64,000 bases of DNA, from assembly GCA_037447605.1 (NCBI GenBank), contig CM074814.1:2921921-2985920 (forward strand). The letters run 5' to 3'. The notes under the pieces were generated by a model, which ran no database searches, was not told the DNA's origin, and was given only the letters and a program-made list of their open reading frames with translations. Shown one piece after another: positions 12,401 to 22,872 of this stretch (the stretch's first letter is position 1; the number at the start of each line of letters is the position of its first letter). The position numbers and the translations under genes are program-made. Source of the DNA: Zygnema circumcarinatum (lineage: Eukaryota; Streptophyta; Zygnematophyceae; Zygnematales; Zygnemataceae).

Positions 12401-15400
12401 CGGGTCCCCCCCCCCCCCGCGGGCAGCAGGAGGGCCTCCTCCCCCGCGGCCGCCTCCTTGTGCGCGTGCGCGACACCGGCATCGGCATCCCCCGGGACCG
12501 CCTCGCGCGGCTCGTTAAACCCTTCAGCCAGCTCGACGCCTCCACCACCAGGAAGTTTGGGGGTATGGAAAGAATAACTGTTCGTCTTGCTCAAAATTGT
12601 CAATGATGCGTGCACGGAAGCAATCGCGGGCATGCCCCCGATAACGATTATGCTGAACATGTCTGGGTTTTTAGGGTTTTTAGGGTTTTTAAGGTTTTTA
12701 GGGTTTTTAGGGTTTTTAGGGCCAGTGTCTGTCTATCTGTCTGTCTGAAGTGTCTCAATCGTCACAAGGCAAAACACAGAGACCTTAAAGGCTGCGTAAA
12801 AGCACTTCATCGTTTGCAAAGCGGAGATGTCTCCGAACTCCTTGAAATGTGTGCCATACATTTCTTTCTTTTTTCAAGAACATATCACTGCCAAATGATA
12901 ACCTTCACTGGAATAACATGATTGTTAGCTTCTGTTGGTTGGTGGTTTTGTTTTAGGTACCGGCCTCGGATTGGTCATCTCCAAGCAGGTGAGCAGGGCT
13001 GCACGCACCTCTTGCTCTCTCTTTGCGTAGGCTGCGACCGGCTGTTGAATTGCAACACTTTTTAGAACAGAAATTTGAAAAACTGCTGCCGGTTGCCGCG
13101 GTGGGCCGTGCAGCTGGTGGAGCACTTGGGCGGCGAAATGTGGGTGGAGAGCGAAGGGAGCGGCTGCGGGTCAACTTTCAACTTCAGCATCGCTCTCTAT
13201 GGCGCACCTTCTGCGGGCGGAGGGAGGGTGCCTCTCCCGCAGGTACGGGGGGGGAAAGAGGGGGGGAAGGATACTCCCTGCAGCCATGCAGCCAAAAGGA
13301 ACAGCGGCGAGATTGTTGGAGAAAGCGGGGGGGGGGTGGAGACGGGAAGTCCCAAGAGGGCCAGACTGTGGGAGAGGAGGGTGGGAGAGAGAGGTGCACA
13401 GGGGGAGAAGGAAAATGAGGGAGAGTGGGAGAATGGAGTGAGTAATCATAGGAGCTGCATGGTTGGGACGATTTGGGGAGGGGAAAAGGAAATGGAGGAC
13501 GCGAATGGATGCGTCACTGAACATTCGTCGGAAGATTTGGGGAAGCAGGCAGATACAACAGGAGGGGAGGCGGAGGGAGATACAAGCGCGCATGTTTGCC
13601 GGGTAGACACTATGAGGGATAGAAAACGTCCTCAAAGTGACAGAGAATGTTTGAATTGCGAGCATGAATCTGCTAGTCTATCTTCAGACAAACGAGTGTC
13701 TGGTACGGATGCGAGTCTGGGAGGAGAAGTATGGGAGGATGATAGGAGAGGTCCAACAGGAAGGCAGCCAAGTGGTGGAGAGGCTGTGCTGAGGAGAGAT
13801 TGGGAGGGCTCGGCGGAAAGTGTGATGGATAGGCATAGAGTGGACAGAGGGGGAGGGAGAGGGAGAGTGCTGTTGGCAATAAACAACTCCACAGTTCGAA
13901 CAGTAATCGAATCACACGTTCGAGGGATGGGCTTTGCTCCTGCGGAGGGGAGCGAAATCGAAGTTGCAGAGTTGGCCGATGTTTGCGCAGTCATCGCGGA
14001 AGTCAATGTGAGAGGAGTTCGGAAGCCCTGAAACCTCTGAGTATTGGAAGTCTTGACCTTCCCTTCAAGAAAGAAAAGATCCTGAAAAAAAAAAAAAATC
14101 CTGCTTTGCGTTCTGGTATAAAAAATGTCTCACAGAGGCAGGCGGGTCTTGCAGGGGGGAGACATGAGTAGTGAGGACGACATGTTGAAGGCCTCCTTCA
14201 ATCCGTTGTGGAGGAGACTTCCAGTGCTCCTCCTCTGCCCGTATGGGGAGGCTAAGCAGGTGAGCCTGACGGGGGAGCCGATTGAGGTGAGCAAATGGTC
14301 TCCACATTCGTGGTCAAAAGGGAGAGTCTTTGGAATGATTGTTCGATTTCGTTTTCTGTGGGAAGCAGGTGAAGCTGAAAGGGTGGAACATTGTGGCCGT
14401 ACTGCCGAAGCCGGTGCGGCAAACACTGCTCACAAAAGCACTGCAAGAATGCGTCAACCTGCGGGGGCTGCATGGGCGCGAGGAGGAGAATGTGGATGAG
14501 CGAGAAAAGGCAACGGAGGGGGTCGTATTGAAGTCAGTGAAGCAGAGTGCGAGTGCAGAGCGGGAGAAACTGACTGAAAAACGGCAGCTGCTCGGGGAGA
14601 AGCATCCGTTAAAGATTCTTCTTGTGTGAGTTGGAGACAACGATTTTTTTTCAACTCAATGAAGTCGAACACATCAACAGGAAAATATGTCTGAGTGCCA
14701 CCTTTAAGCTAGAAAATATCTGGAGATGTGAATAGGCAATCTGGACGGAGCGAAAAGCGTGTATCAGTTGCTGAAGTGCCCTCGTCCTTCACTTCGACTC
14801 TTGTTTACTTCTGATCGTTCCGCATCTTAGGAACCCCGAGGAATGCCATCGCAGGCCTGAACAATGTAACCATCACCACCCGCAACCCTAACCCCTCCCG
14901 GCCCTCCACGTGTACAGAGAGGACAACGTGGTTAACCAGCGTGTGGCGGCCTGCCTTCTGCGGCAGCTCGGGTACACGGCGGACATGGCCTGCAATGGGG
15001 CGGAGGCGCTGGAGGCACTAAAGAGGCAGCGCTACGACCTCGCCCTCATGGATGTGCAGGTAACCACCTCCTCCCAACCGCCGCCTGTCCGTTCGCCGTT
15101 GGAGCAGGAGAAGTGTGGCACTAAGCCAGTCGATGAGTGGATGGATGGGGGAAGTCGCAGTATTCCTGGGCATTCATTTGTTGTGGGTTTTTCCCATGTT
15201 GGGAGGACGGTCCAGATGCCGGTGATGGACGGGATCGAAGCCACGAAGCAGATCATTTCCATGTGGCGACCGGAGGACCGGCCGCGCATCGTGGCGATGA
15301 CAGCGAATGTGCTCAACTCCGACCGGCAGATGTGCCTCACGGTGGGCATGGACGCCTTCATTCCGAAGCCCATTCGGACGCCGGACCTGGTCTTGGCTCT

Positions 15401-15449
15401 GCAGACTACTTTTACCAATGCAAAAGCAGGGACAGTCATTTTTCGTTGA
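9453..15449 (+). CDS. PAS-domain hybrid histidine kinase with a degenerate and a canonical receiver domain
   Basis: Exons, all in phase: 9453-9582, 10372-10450, 10573-10768, 10924-11154, 11341-11463, 11553-11801, 11997-12089, 12319-12562, 12957-12988, 13114-14007, 14155-14286, 14369-14625, 14918-15059 and 15216-15449. Order: coiled N-terminus; PAS domain ([20 protein letters not shown], then a PAC region with [20 protein letters not shown]); coiled coil; dimerisation/phosphoacceptor H-box SHEIRTPMN; ATPase with N-box [11 protein letters not shown]1 DTGIGIP, F-box [14 protein letters not shown] and G2 GTGLGL; a receiver-like region broken by a long low-complexity insert; and a canonical receiver (VEDNVVNQ, phospho-Asp in [18 protein letters not shown]). 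No membrane segment or CHASE domain is seen, so it is probably soluble. Architecture resembles cyanobacterial-type hybrids and the PAS-histidine kinases described in moss. Ligand and partners cannot be read from sequence. The start at 9453 is provisional. Confidence 0.88.
12208..12304 (+). repeat. CCCTCC-type pyrimidine tract before a kinase exon
   Basis: About 100 bp of CCCCT and CCCTC repeats lies in the intron just upstream of the acceptor at 12318/12319 and acts as an exaggerated polypyrimidine tract. The opposite strand is G-rich enough to form quadruplexes. Confidence 0.8.
12665..12722 (+). repeat. Telomere-like (GGGTTTTTA)n array inside a kinase intron
   Basis: About six units of GGGTTTTTA occur in a row, one with AAGG in place of AGGG, within the intron 12563-12956. 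The unit is close to but not the same as plant TTTAGGG or Chlamydomonas-type TTTTAGGG. It is an interstitial array, not a chromosome end. Confidence 0.8.
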
Positions 15450-16607
15450 CTCCCTCCTGTGATTATATGACTATCTTTATTGATTATGTTATGCAGTTAC
15501 ATGACAGCTTTCCAGTAGTGATGATGGAAAGATCTAGGAGAGCCCGCATTAAAGAGTAAGAGAGAGGGGGGGAGGTGAGGCGGGGAGCATAGAAAATACA
15601 GGGTCAGGCCTGCAAGAATGGGCCGGAATTATAGAAAACTTAGTCTTGGGTACCGGAGGCGTGTAGTTCCCCGTAAATATTATAGGTTCAGTTTGTTTAT
15701 CGTTATTAAAATTCACTAGCTTTTGTCAGTGTTAGGAGGCGTACTGATAGATCCTAACAGTTGAGAGCTGGAACTAATGAATAGCTGTAGAGCTCTCAGT
15801 GTTTTGAAGTTTTGTTTAAAGGGTGTGTTCCGAGTCGTTGGAGTTGGTCGAGTTTCTCATGTACAAAACCATGTTTCCTTTGGTGGCAGCCCCTTTTTTT
15901 TCTTGGGCTGTCCCGCTGGAAGGTGGATGCCATCCATCCGTAGTCTGCATAGGTGCGCAGGCACAACAAAGTTATTGCCTTGTGCAGAGGTGAAAACAGA
16001 AGCCACGAGAAACAATGTAAGCTTAAACTTTTCAGATTTGCAGAAAAGAAAGACGAAAAATGTTTTTAGTTTTTTCGTTTGTTTCTTCTTATAATTGAAG
16101 ATAAATGCATTGTTGCTCATCTACAAAGTAGAGTCCAATTGGGTAAAATATGTTTAGCTACAACAAGTCATGTAACGTTAAGTGATCATAGAAGCAAAGG
16201 AATTACAGAAAACGTGGTCGAAAATAGTCATTTCTTCGTTACATGCATACACCGAGATGGGCCTGCATTTATTTCCAAAGAAACTCCACTTTTCTTTGGA
16301 ACACAATTTCCTCAAGTAAAGCAGCTCTACTGCAATACTTTTGTACCGGTCCTAACGTCTCTAGAGCCCTACAGTACAGAAAACGCGAAAGAATTGGCAA
16401 GTACCGCCTGGGTCTCTGTCCCAAGCCCGCCACTTGCAGAAAGCCCTTATTCGAACATTTTTTTCTCCCTCCCGCTCTGACGGTTGAAGCGGACCTCCCA
16501 ATGCCAACCGCTCCGTCTATTATGACCTTACTTATAGCCCCATCTTTCTGCTACAGAGATTCCCTGACGTAATCGTAGTATCACCCCATACGCCCTTCCC
16601 CTTCTCG
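15450..16607. other. Convergent intergenic region
   Basis: This is the 3' region between the kinase gene (plus) and beta-helix paralog A (minus). It is AT-richer than the promoter islands. No ORF with recognisable content is seen and neither polyadenylation site could be placed. Confidence 0.4.
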
Positions 16608-19132
16608 TCAGTAGGGCAGAGGCACAAAGGGCAGGATGGTATTGAACACGTTGAAGCGGCTGAAGAAGGTGGACTCGTTGGAGGGCTTGGGCCCGACTTC
16701 GCTCCGTTTGACCGTCTGAAAGGCGGGCCGCGCGCTGTAGATCGGCGACGAGCGGTCAGAAATGCCATAGTCGCCGTTTGGGGCGTCATCAAAACGCAGC
16801 TGGGAGGCGTTGAAGGAGGCGAAGGTGAGGTTGCTGAGATAGGGAACGGTGGGCACGGAGGAGTTGCAGTTGCGGAAAATGGGCCGCCACACAGAGGAGA
16901 TGTTGTAGAGCACGAGGTCGACGGACGACTCGGTGGGGAGCCCGCTGCAGTTTCCCGTTGCTTGCGGCGGGGCAGCCAACGCGCTCGACCAGGGAACGCC
17001 GGTAAGGTTGCGGGGGGGGTTGCAGGGGACGCCGTAGACTGACGTCTGGGAGCAGATGGTGCGATAGCGAGGCCAGTACTGCAAATGCGGAGAGAGGGAG
17101 AGCGGAAGAGGGAGAGGTGAATGAAGGACAGGAGAAGAAACAGGGCTTGGATAACTTCAACGTTGCCTGACGAAGGACCACCGCAGCCATCTGATCTCAG
17201 TCCCCACAGCGCCCACGGGGGTACGACCCACCTGCAGCCACAGGTCGGCTCGTCTCATGTTGAAGATGGCATCTACCCACGCCTTCGCATTGTACATGCA
17301 GTTGTTGACGTCCCAGTTCTGGCAACTGATCCATCCCGATAGCTGCCGAATGTTCACAAGAAGGGCGTTCCGCACATTATTGCTGCTTCAGAGAAAACAC
17401 AGCCCCCCTCGCCCCGGCTCGTGATGAGGGAGAGGATCGTATAGTGTTTTGTGGGGTCAAGTGGGGTCTGAAACAAGGGGTGAGCAGGGCGACACTCATC
17501 GCTAACACACTCTTTAATATCTGCATCAATCTTTTTAGAAGCCTTGGTTTGTCTCCGATACGCACAACTTTCCATTGTTTATCTTGAAGCCGTTCCATTG
17601 CCCAACGCACACAATGCCGTCGAGGATGACGCCCGAAGTTGCCCAATCGAAGTACACACAGTTCTGACCTCCGACAGCCATATTCTTGTAGAAGTAATTC
17701 ACTGCCAGAGCAGGATGCCCGTTAGATTCCGAGCAGCTAAGCCCTTCGTTGTCGGAGAGTTCTAATAAAATCACTAGCTCGTCGTTTTTTTTTCAAGCTG
17801 TTTGTCTCTTACTTTATGAGCCCATAAAGGACGGTGAACGAGTTGTCACCTGGGTTGTGGAATTTTCCATTCATGTATATAGCGGCACCGTCGCCGTAGA
17901 TAACCTTCCAAGGTTCCACAACGAGCAGGTTCCTTGCAAAGTATGTTCCGAAGCAGTCCGCCACAAACGTGGCGCCCCATCCACACGTTACGCCGAACCG
18001 CGTGAAGTTGTGAATGTAGTTGTCCTCAATGTGAACACCTACCGACTCCCAGTGCAGCATGATGCCGTTGTCTCCACCTGCCAGGCAAAAGAAAGCGAAG
18101 AAAAGAACAGCGATATTAAAAACCGGTCTGAGCTTGATTTTGCAAGAGCCAATTTATGGGCCTCCGAGCGACAACTAACATGGAGAATTTTCATGAATGA
18201 TTTCTTTCTCAATCTTGCGCCACAGCACAGTGCGAATTTTCTACCCTCGGCGAGAACAACCATGAGGCAGTCTAGTCGCTGCTACATTCAGACACTCTTC
18301 TCGTCTCTTCTGGCGTGTTTTCGCCTGTCAGTCAGTCAGTCAGTCAGTCAGTCAGTGGCGGCCGGAGGGTGCGTTACCCGTCAGTTCGCTGTTTATCAAA
18401 TGCACATCGGAGGCAATGAGGTCCGTGGCGTTTCCACAGAGGCCGAACCGCACTGCAGAGAGTGCCAACGAAGGGTTTGCGATCGTGAGGTTGTTGAACC
18501 ACGAGGAGGTCGTCCGGTATACGTCCAGACGACCCAAGAGGGTGCACTGCCCACCACAATGTCAACGATAAAACGATACAGACGAGCAAATTAAGAGAGA
18601 GAGAGAAGAGCGAGAGAGAAGAGGGGGGGGTGAAAACCAAATTTGTGCAGTATAGATTTGAAGAGAAACCTTTGAAAGTCGAACTTTTGAAGAATTAGTC
18701 GGTTGTGACGTACCCCATACATGAGGATGCCATAGGCATTGTACGTGTGCACAGCCGCACATCCCGCGGGTTGATTCAAGCCCGGCTCGGGTACATTGGG
18801 GCACGCCACCAAGGAATTAGGTTCGTAGAACGGCATGCCTATGTTGATCCTTCCGATGTACACGTTGCTCGTGTTGTATATTGCGAGAGGCACAAACTGA
18901 TCGCTCGTCGCTCTGAGCCAAATGGGGCCGCTGGCAATGCTGCAAAGCACAGTGCAGGAAAAGCTCGCGTCCAGCAGCAGCTGCGACGTGAGCGTGAGAT
19001 TGGTCGTGAAGAGGAGGAACACCGTCGTCGTGTTCGGGTACTGCGCGCGCTTGTAAATGTCGGCGACTGCGCGCACTGTGATGGACACTGTCACGTCGCT
19101 CGAACATGGCCCGCTCGCAGGAATTGGAAATT
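16608..19132 (-). CDS. Secreted-type Cys-rich right-handed beta-helix protein, paralog A
   Basis: Exons in reading order: 18714-19132, 18378-18546, 17850-18077, 17566-17701, 17232-17382 and 16608-17078 (TGA at 16608-16610). All phases match. The upstream signal-peptide exon is missing; it must end in phase 1. The protein is rich in Asn/Gly/Ile rungs such as NLTIANPSLALSAVRFG and DNYIHNFTRFGVTCGWGATF, typical of parallel beta-helix (PbH1/NosD-like) folds. It also has many N-glycosylation sequons and paired cysteines (VPCNPP, TGNCSGLPTE, IFRNCN), so an extracellular or cell-wall location is likely. Exon lengths of 169, 136 and 151 bp are identical in paralogs B and C. No polysaccharide-lyase or pectinase catalytic motif was recognised, so the activity is unknown. 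It is the most divergent of the three copies. Confidence 0.8.
18323..18354 (+). repeat. (GTCA)n microsatellite in a beta-helix intron
   Basis: About eight tandem GTCA units lie just downstream of the exon ending at 18378 on the minus strand. Related short GACT/GTCA runs occur at 7923-7950 and 45016-45037. Confidence 0.85.
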
Positions 19133-19300
19133 CTGCAAATGCACCGAAAATAGGCTGCTCGGATCATCAAATTGACTGGGATTGGTTGAAAGGATTGAAA
19201 GAGTGTGCTTCTCCCATTGCAAAAGGAGACTTTGAGATGTCTTTCACTGAACTGTGGTTAGCCGCGTCGTAACATGACTTCGCTGGCGAAACGAAGAACA

Positions 19301-19307
19301 TTATATA
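19301..19307 (-). promoter_or_regulatory. Possible TATA box of beta-helix paralog A
   Basis: The minus strand reads CTCTATATAATG, about 170 bp upstream of the first identified coding exon (19132). Position and sequence fit a core promoter, but the first exon itself is unresolved. Confidence 0.35.
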
Positions 19308-19309
19308 GA

Positions 19310-20930
19310 GCGCCACGTAGAAGGTCTGCACAGCGGGGAGCCCGGTGAAGGTCAGCTATCGCTTAGGGGGCGCTGTGTCTTTGTCTGCGAGGCGCTCGAA
19401 AGCAGAGCTGCGCGCACCTGCAGTGCAGGCGAACTTGCCCAGCTCGAGCGACCTGTCGGCCGGTGATTGGGCGCCATGGCGGATGAACGCTCGAATGTGT
19501 GAGCTCAGATGCAATGAGGGCTGTTGAAAGGAGGAAAGGAGAGGAAAGGGACGGGAGATATGAAGAGAAAAATCGAGAGCGGCTAGAATCAGGAGAGATA
19601 GAAGCAGGAGAAAAAATGAGGGTTACAGGAGAGGTGGGTGACGAGATACGAAAAGAAACAGTCAAGAAGAGAGTAAGGAAGACAGCAGCGGCATAGAGGA
19701 GTGGACTGAAAGGAACAGATTAGAGAGAAGGGGGGTGAGAGGGACAGAGGGAGGTGGGGAGGGGGGGACGAGGAGAGGGCGGATAGTGAGTGCGAGTGTG
19801 AGTGCGCGCGGGGGCCGGCGGGCAGCGCGCTTGGACGGACGCCACCCGACGGCGCGGGCCGCCGCTGATGGCCGCTCGCGCCGACAGATCCATCGCCGGC
19901 CGGCCGGCGGCCGGAACCGCTTCGACGGTCGGTCGGTCGGCCGGCCGGCAGGACTCCGCCGGCCGGGCAGGGCCGGAAAACGTTTCGAGGTGCAGAAAAG
20001 GTTTCGCGGTCGGCAGTGACGGTTTTGGCGCATAGCGATGCCTCGATTCCGAACGCGGCAAGCCGCCGGTTGTTGCGGGGAGGGAGGGAGGGAGGTAGGC
20101 GAGGGCACGCGCTGGGGAGGAGCGGAGGGGAGGCCGGAAGGATTGTTAGTACGGACAAAGTGGATTTGACGTATGTTGTTGAACGATTGGCATTCAACCA
20201 TGGCAATTCCATGCATGGCCTACACATCTGTGGCTAACGTCATTTATACTATGGATTCCGATGGCCCTGCTCATGGGTCAGAGGCCGTGTTGAAGCACGT
20301 AGTGAATTGGACAGCCGCAGCGCTGCCCGATCTCGTCAGAATAACAAACTAAAAAAAAAGACTCGCAAGGTATTTGGTAAGCATAAAGTTCATTTGATTC
20401 CGCGGCGCCGGCTGGCAGTCGTCCCCCAACAAGAAGGGCCGCCAGCTGCCTGCCTGTGCGGCCGCCGAGCGGGCGCCGCCTCCGCCCCCACCCGCCGCCG
20501 CGGCCGCAGCGACGCCGCCAGACGCACGACCGCGGGCGTGGCCCGCTCGCTCGCTGGCGCCGCGCGGGACTCAAGTGGCGGCCGGCCCGGGCCGCATGGT
20601 GCTGAGTGCTGCATATTATTATTATTATTATTTCTATGATTGGCGGGCCCTGAGGCCCTCGGCCGGGCGCGGCCATGTCCGCGGTTGTTGGCCCACTCGC
20701 CATGGCGGCGATGGCGGGCCCAGCGCGGCCGCCACGTGGCGCCCTCGCTACGAGCCGTACACTCGCCCCCAGCACCGCTCGTCCACCCACTTCGCCAATG
20801 GGCGCGTGCCACGTGGCCATGTCGAGCACACTCGTGTACGGTCGAGATCGTACGGACGGATCAGCGCGTCGGTGGGTCTGCCGTGCGGCGGCGGGCGGGC
20901 GGGGTTGGGCGAGGGGGGGGGAGGGAGGCC
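19310..20930. promoter_or_regulatory. GC-rich divergent region between beta-helix A and the DUF1349 gene
   Basis: No coding exon is supported. The right half is a GC island with CCGTAC (20755-20760), GTACGG (20836-20841 and near 20850) and three GCCACGTGGC palindromes (20731-20740, 20808-20817, and 20970-20979, the last inside the first DUF1349 exon). A (TTA)n run lies at 20614-20631. Long ORFs here are out-of-frame GC-bias artefacts. Confidence 0.4.
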
Positions 20931-22872
20931 ATGGCGGGCATGGCGGGGGCGCGCTGGGTCAACGCGCCCGCCACGTGGCGAGACCTGGGAGGTGGGGCGC
21001 TGGAAGTGACGTCAGCCCCGCGGACCGACTTCTGGCAGCGCACGCACTACGGGTTCCGGCGCGACAGCGGCGCCTTCCTGGGCGAGGGCGTCCATGGCGA
21101 CTTCCTCGCGCAGGTGAAGGTCACCGCCAGGTGCGCGCCTCCGCCTGCGGGCGGATCCGGCCTGGGGCTCGTGGTTTCTTCGGTCTTTGCGGATAGTGAT
21201 TTCTTTTTTTTTTTGCGTGCATCGCTGTACATGTTGTCGCGTGAGCCGCGTTACTGACTTTAGGGTTTTCCGGCGCCACTTCGCATCTTCGGTGTGCTAA
21301 GTTGGGGGCATGGATTTTTCCTAATAAAGAAACTGAGGGAGTATTGATATTCTTCACACCCTAAAAGTGCGTGAAATCATTGGGAACCCTAAACGCCAAG
21401 TTTAGTTGGTATGAAATTGAAGCATTCACGAATATCCCAAAAGTAGCAAGGACTTTTGAAATTCCATACGATTTTCTTACGACGATTAAGTCCAAAGCTG
21501 CTTACATCGCCACTCCCATTCAGGTCCTTGCCTTCCAAAGCTCAAGTGGCTGCTACATCTCGTCCGCCCCCCACTGTTCCTCCTCTCATGCCATCGCCTT
21601 CCCCCTTGCGCCGTAAAGCAAAAGTCATTCATTCCAATGCTCGCATGCTGTGTGAGTCGCGCCTCTGCCCGGCATTCGCACGGCTGCCCAGACCTCGCTA
21701 AAACATGACACGTGGGCGTGTGGGGGCGCATGCATCTGCGGAGCAGTTATCAGGATCTGTACGACCAAGCGGGCCTCATGATTCGCGCAGATGAGGACAC
21801 GTGGCTCAAGTGCGGAGTAGAGTACGTCACTGGCAGCAAGGTGGTCGAGGCGGGCGGGCAGCAGGTGGGCCTCTGCCCGCCACACTTTTGCAGCTTCGCA
21901 GCCCGTCCGAAGTCTGAGATAGAGAAACCCTTAACTGCAGGGATGGCCTTACATTGCCTTTCGCGGCTTTGTCGTTTCTAACGGCGGAAGGTCTGAGTGA
22001 GGGCTGTTCTTGGGAAGATAGAAATGGAGGGATCGATTGATTTGAATCGCTATTGCTGTCAGCAACTCATAATCTGGTCGCAAGCAGGCAAGTGTGGTGG
22101 TGACACGTGGCGGATTCTCAGATTGGTCGGTTGTTCCTTTGAACGGAAGCCCACCGTCTTTTTGGATTAGGTCAGCCTGCCGGAAGCTGGACCCCATCTC
22201 CCATCGTGCAGAATTATTTTACCTGGAGAACCTTACCCTGATGCTGGTGAATTGTTCAAATCTAGAGATTTTCCTTACTTGATTACTATCCTCCAATGGA
22301 AAGTCAAGTTTCAATTCGATCAGGCGTCAATGCAAAACAAATCTGCAGTCACAAAGGGTCGAAGAAAGAACCCCTACCAATTCCCGCTTCCCCCCGAGTC
22401 CCCTCCCTGTTTGTCTCGTCTCCTCTCCTTCACGCATTTGCCAATCCTGTAATTTACTCTCCGCTATAGTTAGATTGCGACATTATCAATTTCTACCGCC
22501 GATTTCCCAGCGGTTGCTCTTGAAAAATCCTCTCCAAGTCTCAGTGGTTCCAGAAAGGACAAAACGTAGAGCACGTCCATCAGTGTACTGTGAATGGCTC
22601 GCTTTGCGCCTGCCTTGTCCATCGAGCTGATTTAAATACACTTTCTTTGCTGTGCTCCTCCACTCCATGCCTGAACTGCCTCTCTGCATGACAGGGCGAA
22701 AAGAGAAAAGGGTGCAATTCATGTGTCCTATTCGCTCGACGGCGAGAAGTATCAGGTGTTGCGGTTGGCTTACCTCTCAGAACTCGACACTCTTCAAGTT
22801 GGAAGGATGGCATGCTCCCCCGAAGGTGATGGATTCAAAGTCGTCTTTGAAGATTATTCTATCCAGCAGTAA
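20931..22872 (+). CDS. DUF1349 concanavalin A-like fold protein
   Basis: Exons 20931-21130, 21747-21864, 22088-22170 and 22695-22872 (TAA) join in phase into a 192-residue protein, the full length of a single DUF1349 domain. Landmarks in order: ARWVNAPATW; TDFWQRTHYGFRRDSGAFL; GDFLAQVKV; SYQDLYDQAGLMIRADEDTW followed by LKCGVEYV; ASVVVTRGGFSDWSVVPL; IHVSYSLDGEKYQVLRLAYL; and GRMACSPEGDGFKVVFEDY. These are the hallmark strands of the YesU/DUF1349 family found in bacteria, fungi and plants. The fold is lectin/glucanase-like and carbohydrate binding is often assumed, but no enzymatic activity is established. There is no signal peptide or membrane segment, so it is probably cytosolic. ATG 20931 is followed directly by domain sequence, which supports this start. 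Confidence 0.9.

Noticed and set aside
11959-12660. Minus-strand ORFs over the kinase ATPase exons
   Set aside because: They are antisense to well-supported plus-strand exons and driven by the CCCTCC intron tract.
13171-14006. Minus-strand ORFs antisense to the kinase low-complexity exon
   Set aside because: They are the antisense of an exon joined in phase to conserved kinase exons on both sides.
18323-18354. Regularly spaced GTCA repeats as a possible CRISPR or direct-repeat array
   Set aside because: Units are contiguous 4-mers without spacers, in an intron of a eukaryotic gene.
20278-21257. Several 140-200 codon ORFs in the GC island ahead of DUF1349
   Set aside because: Composition-driven, no conserved motifs, mutually overlapping; only the frame from 20931 carries DUF1349 sequence.
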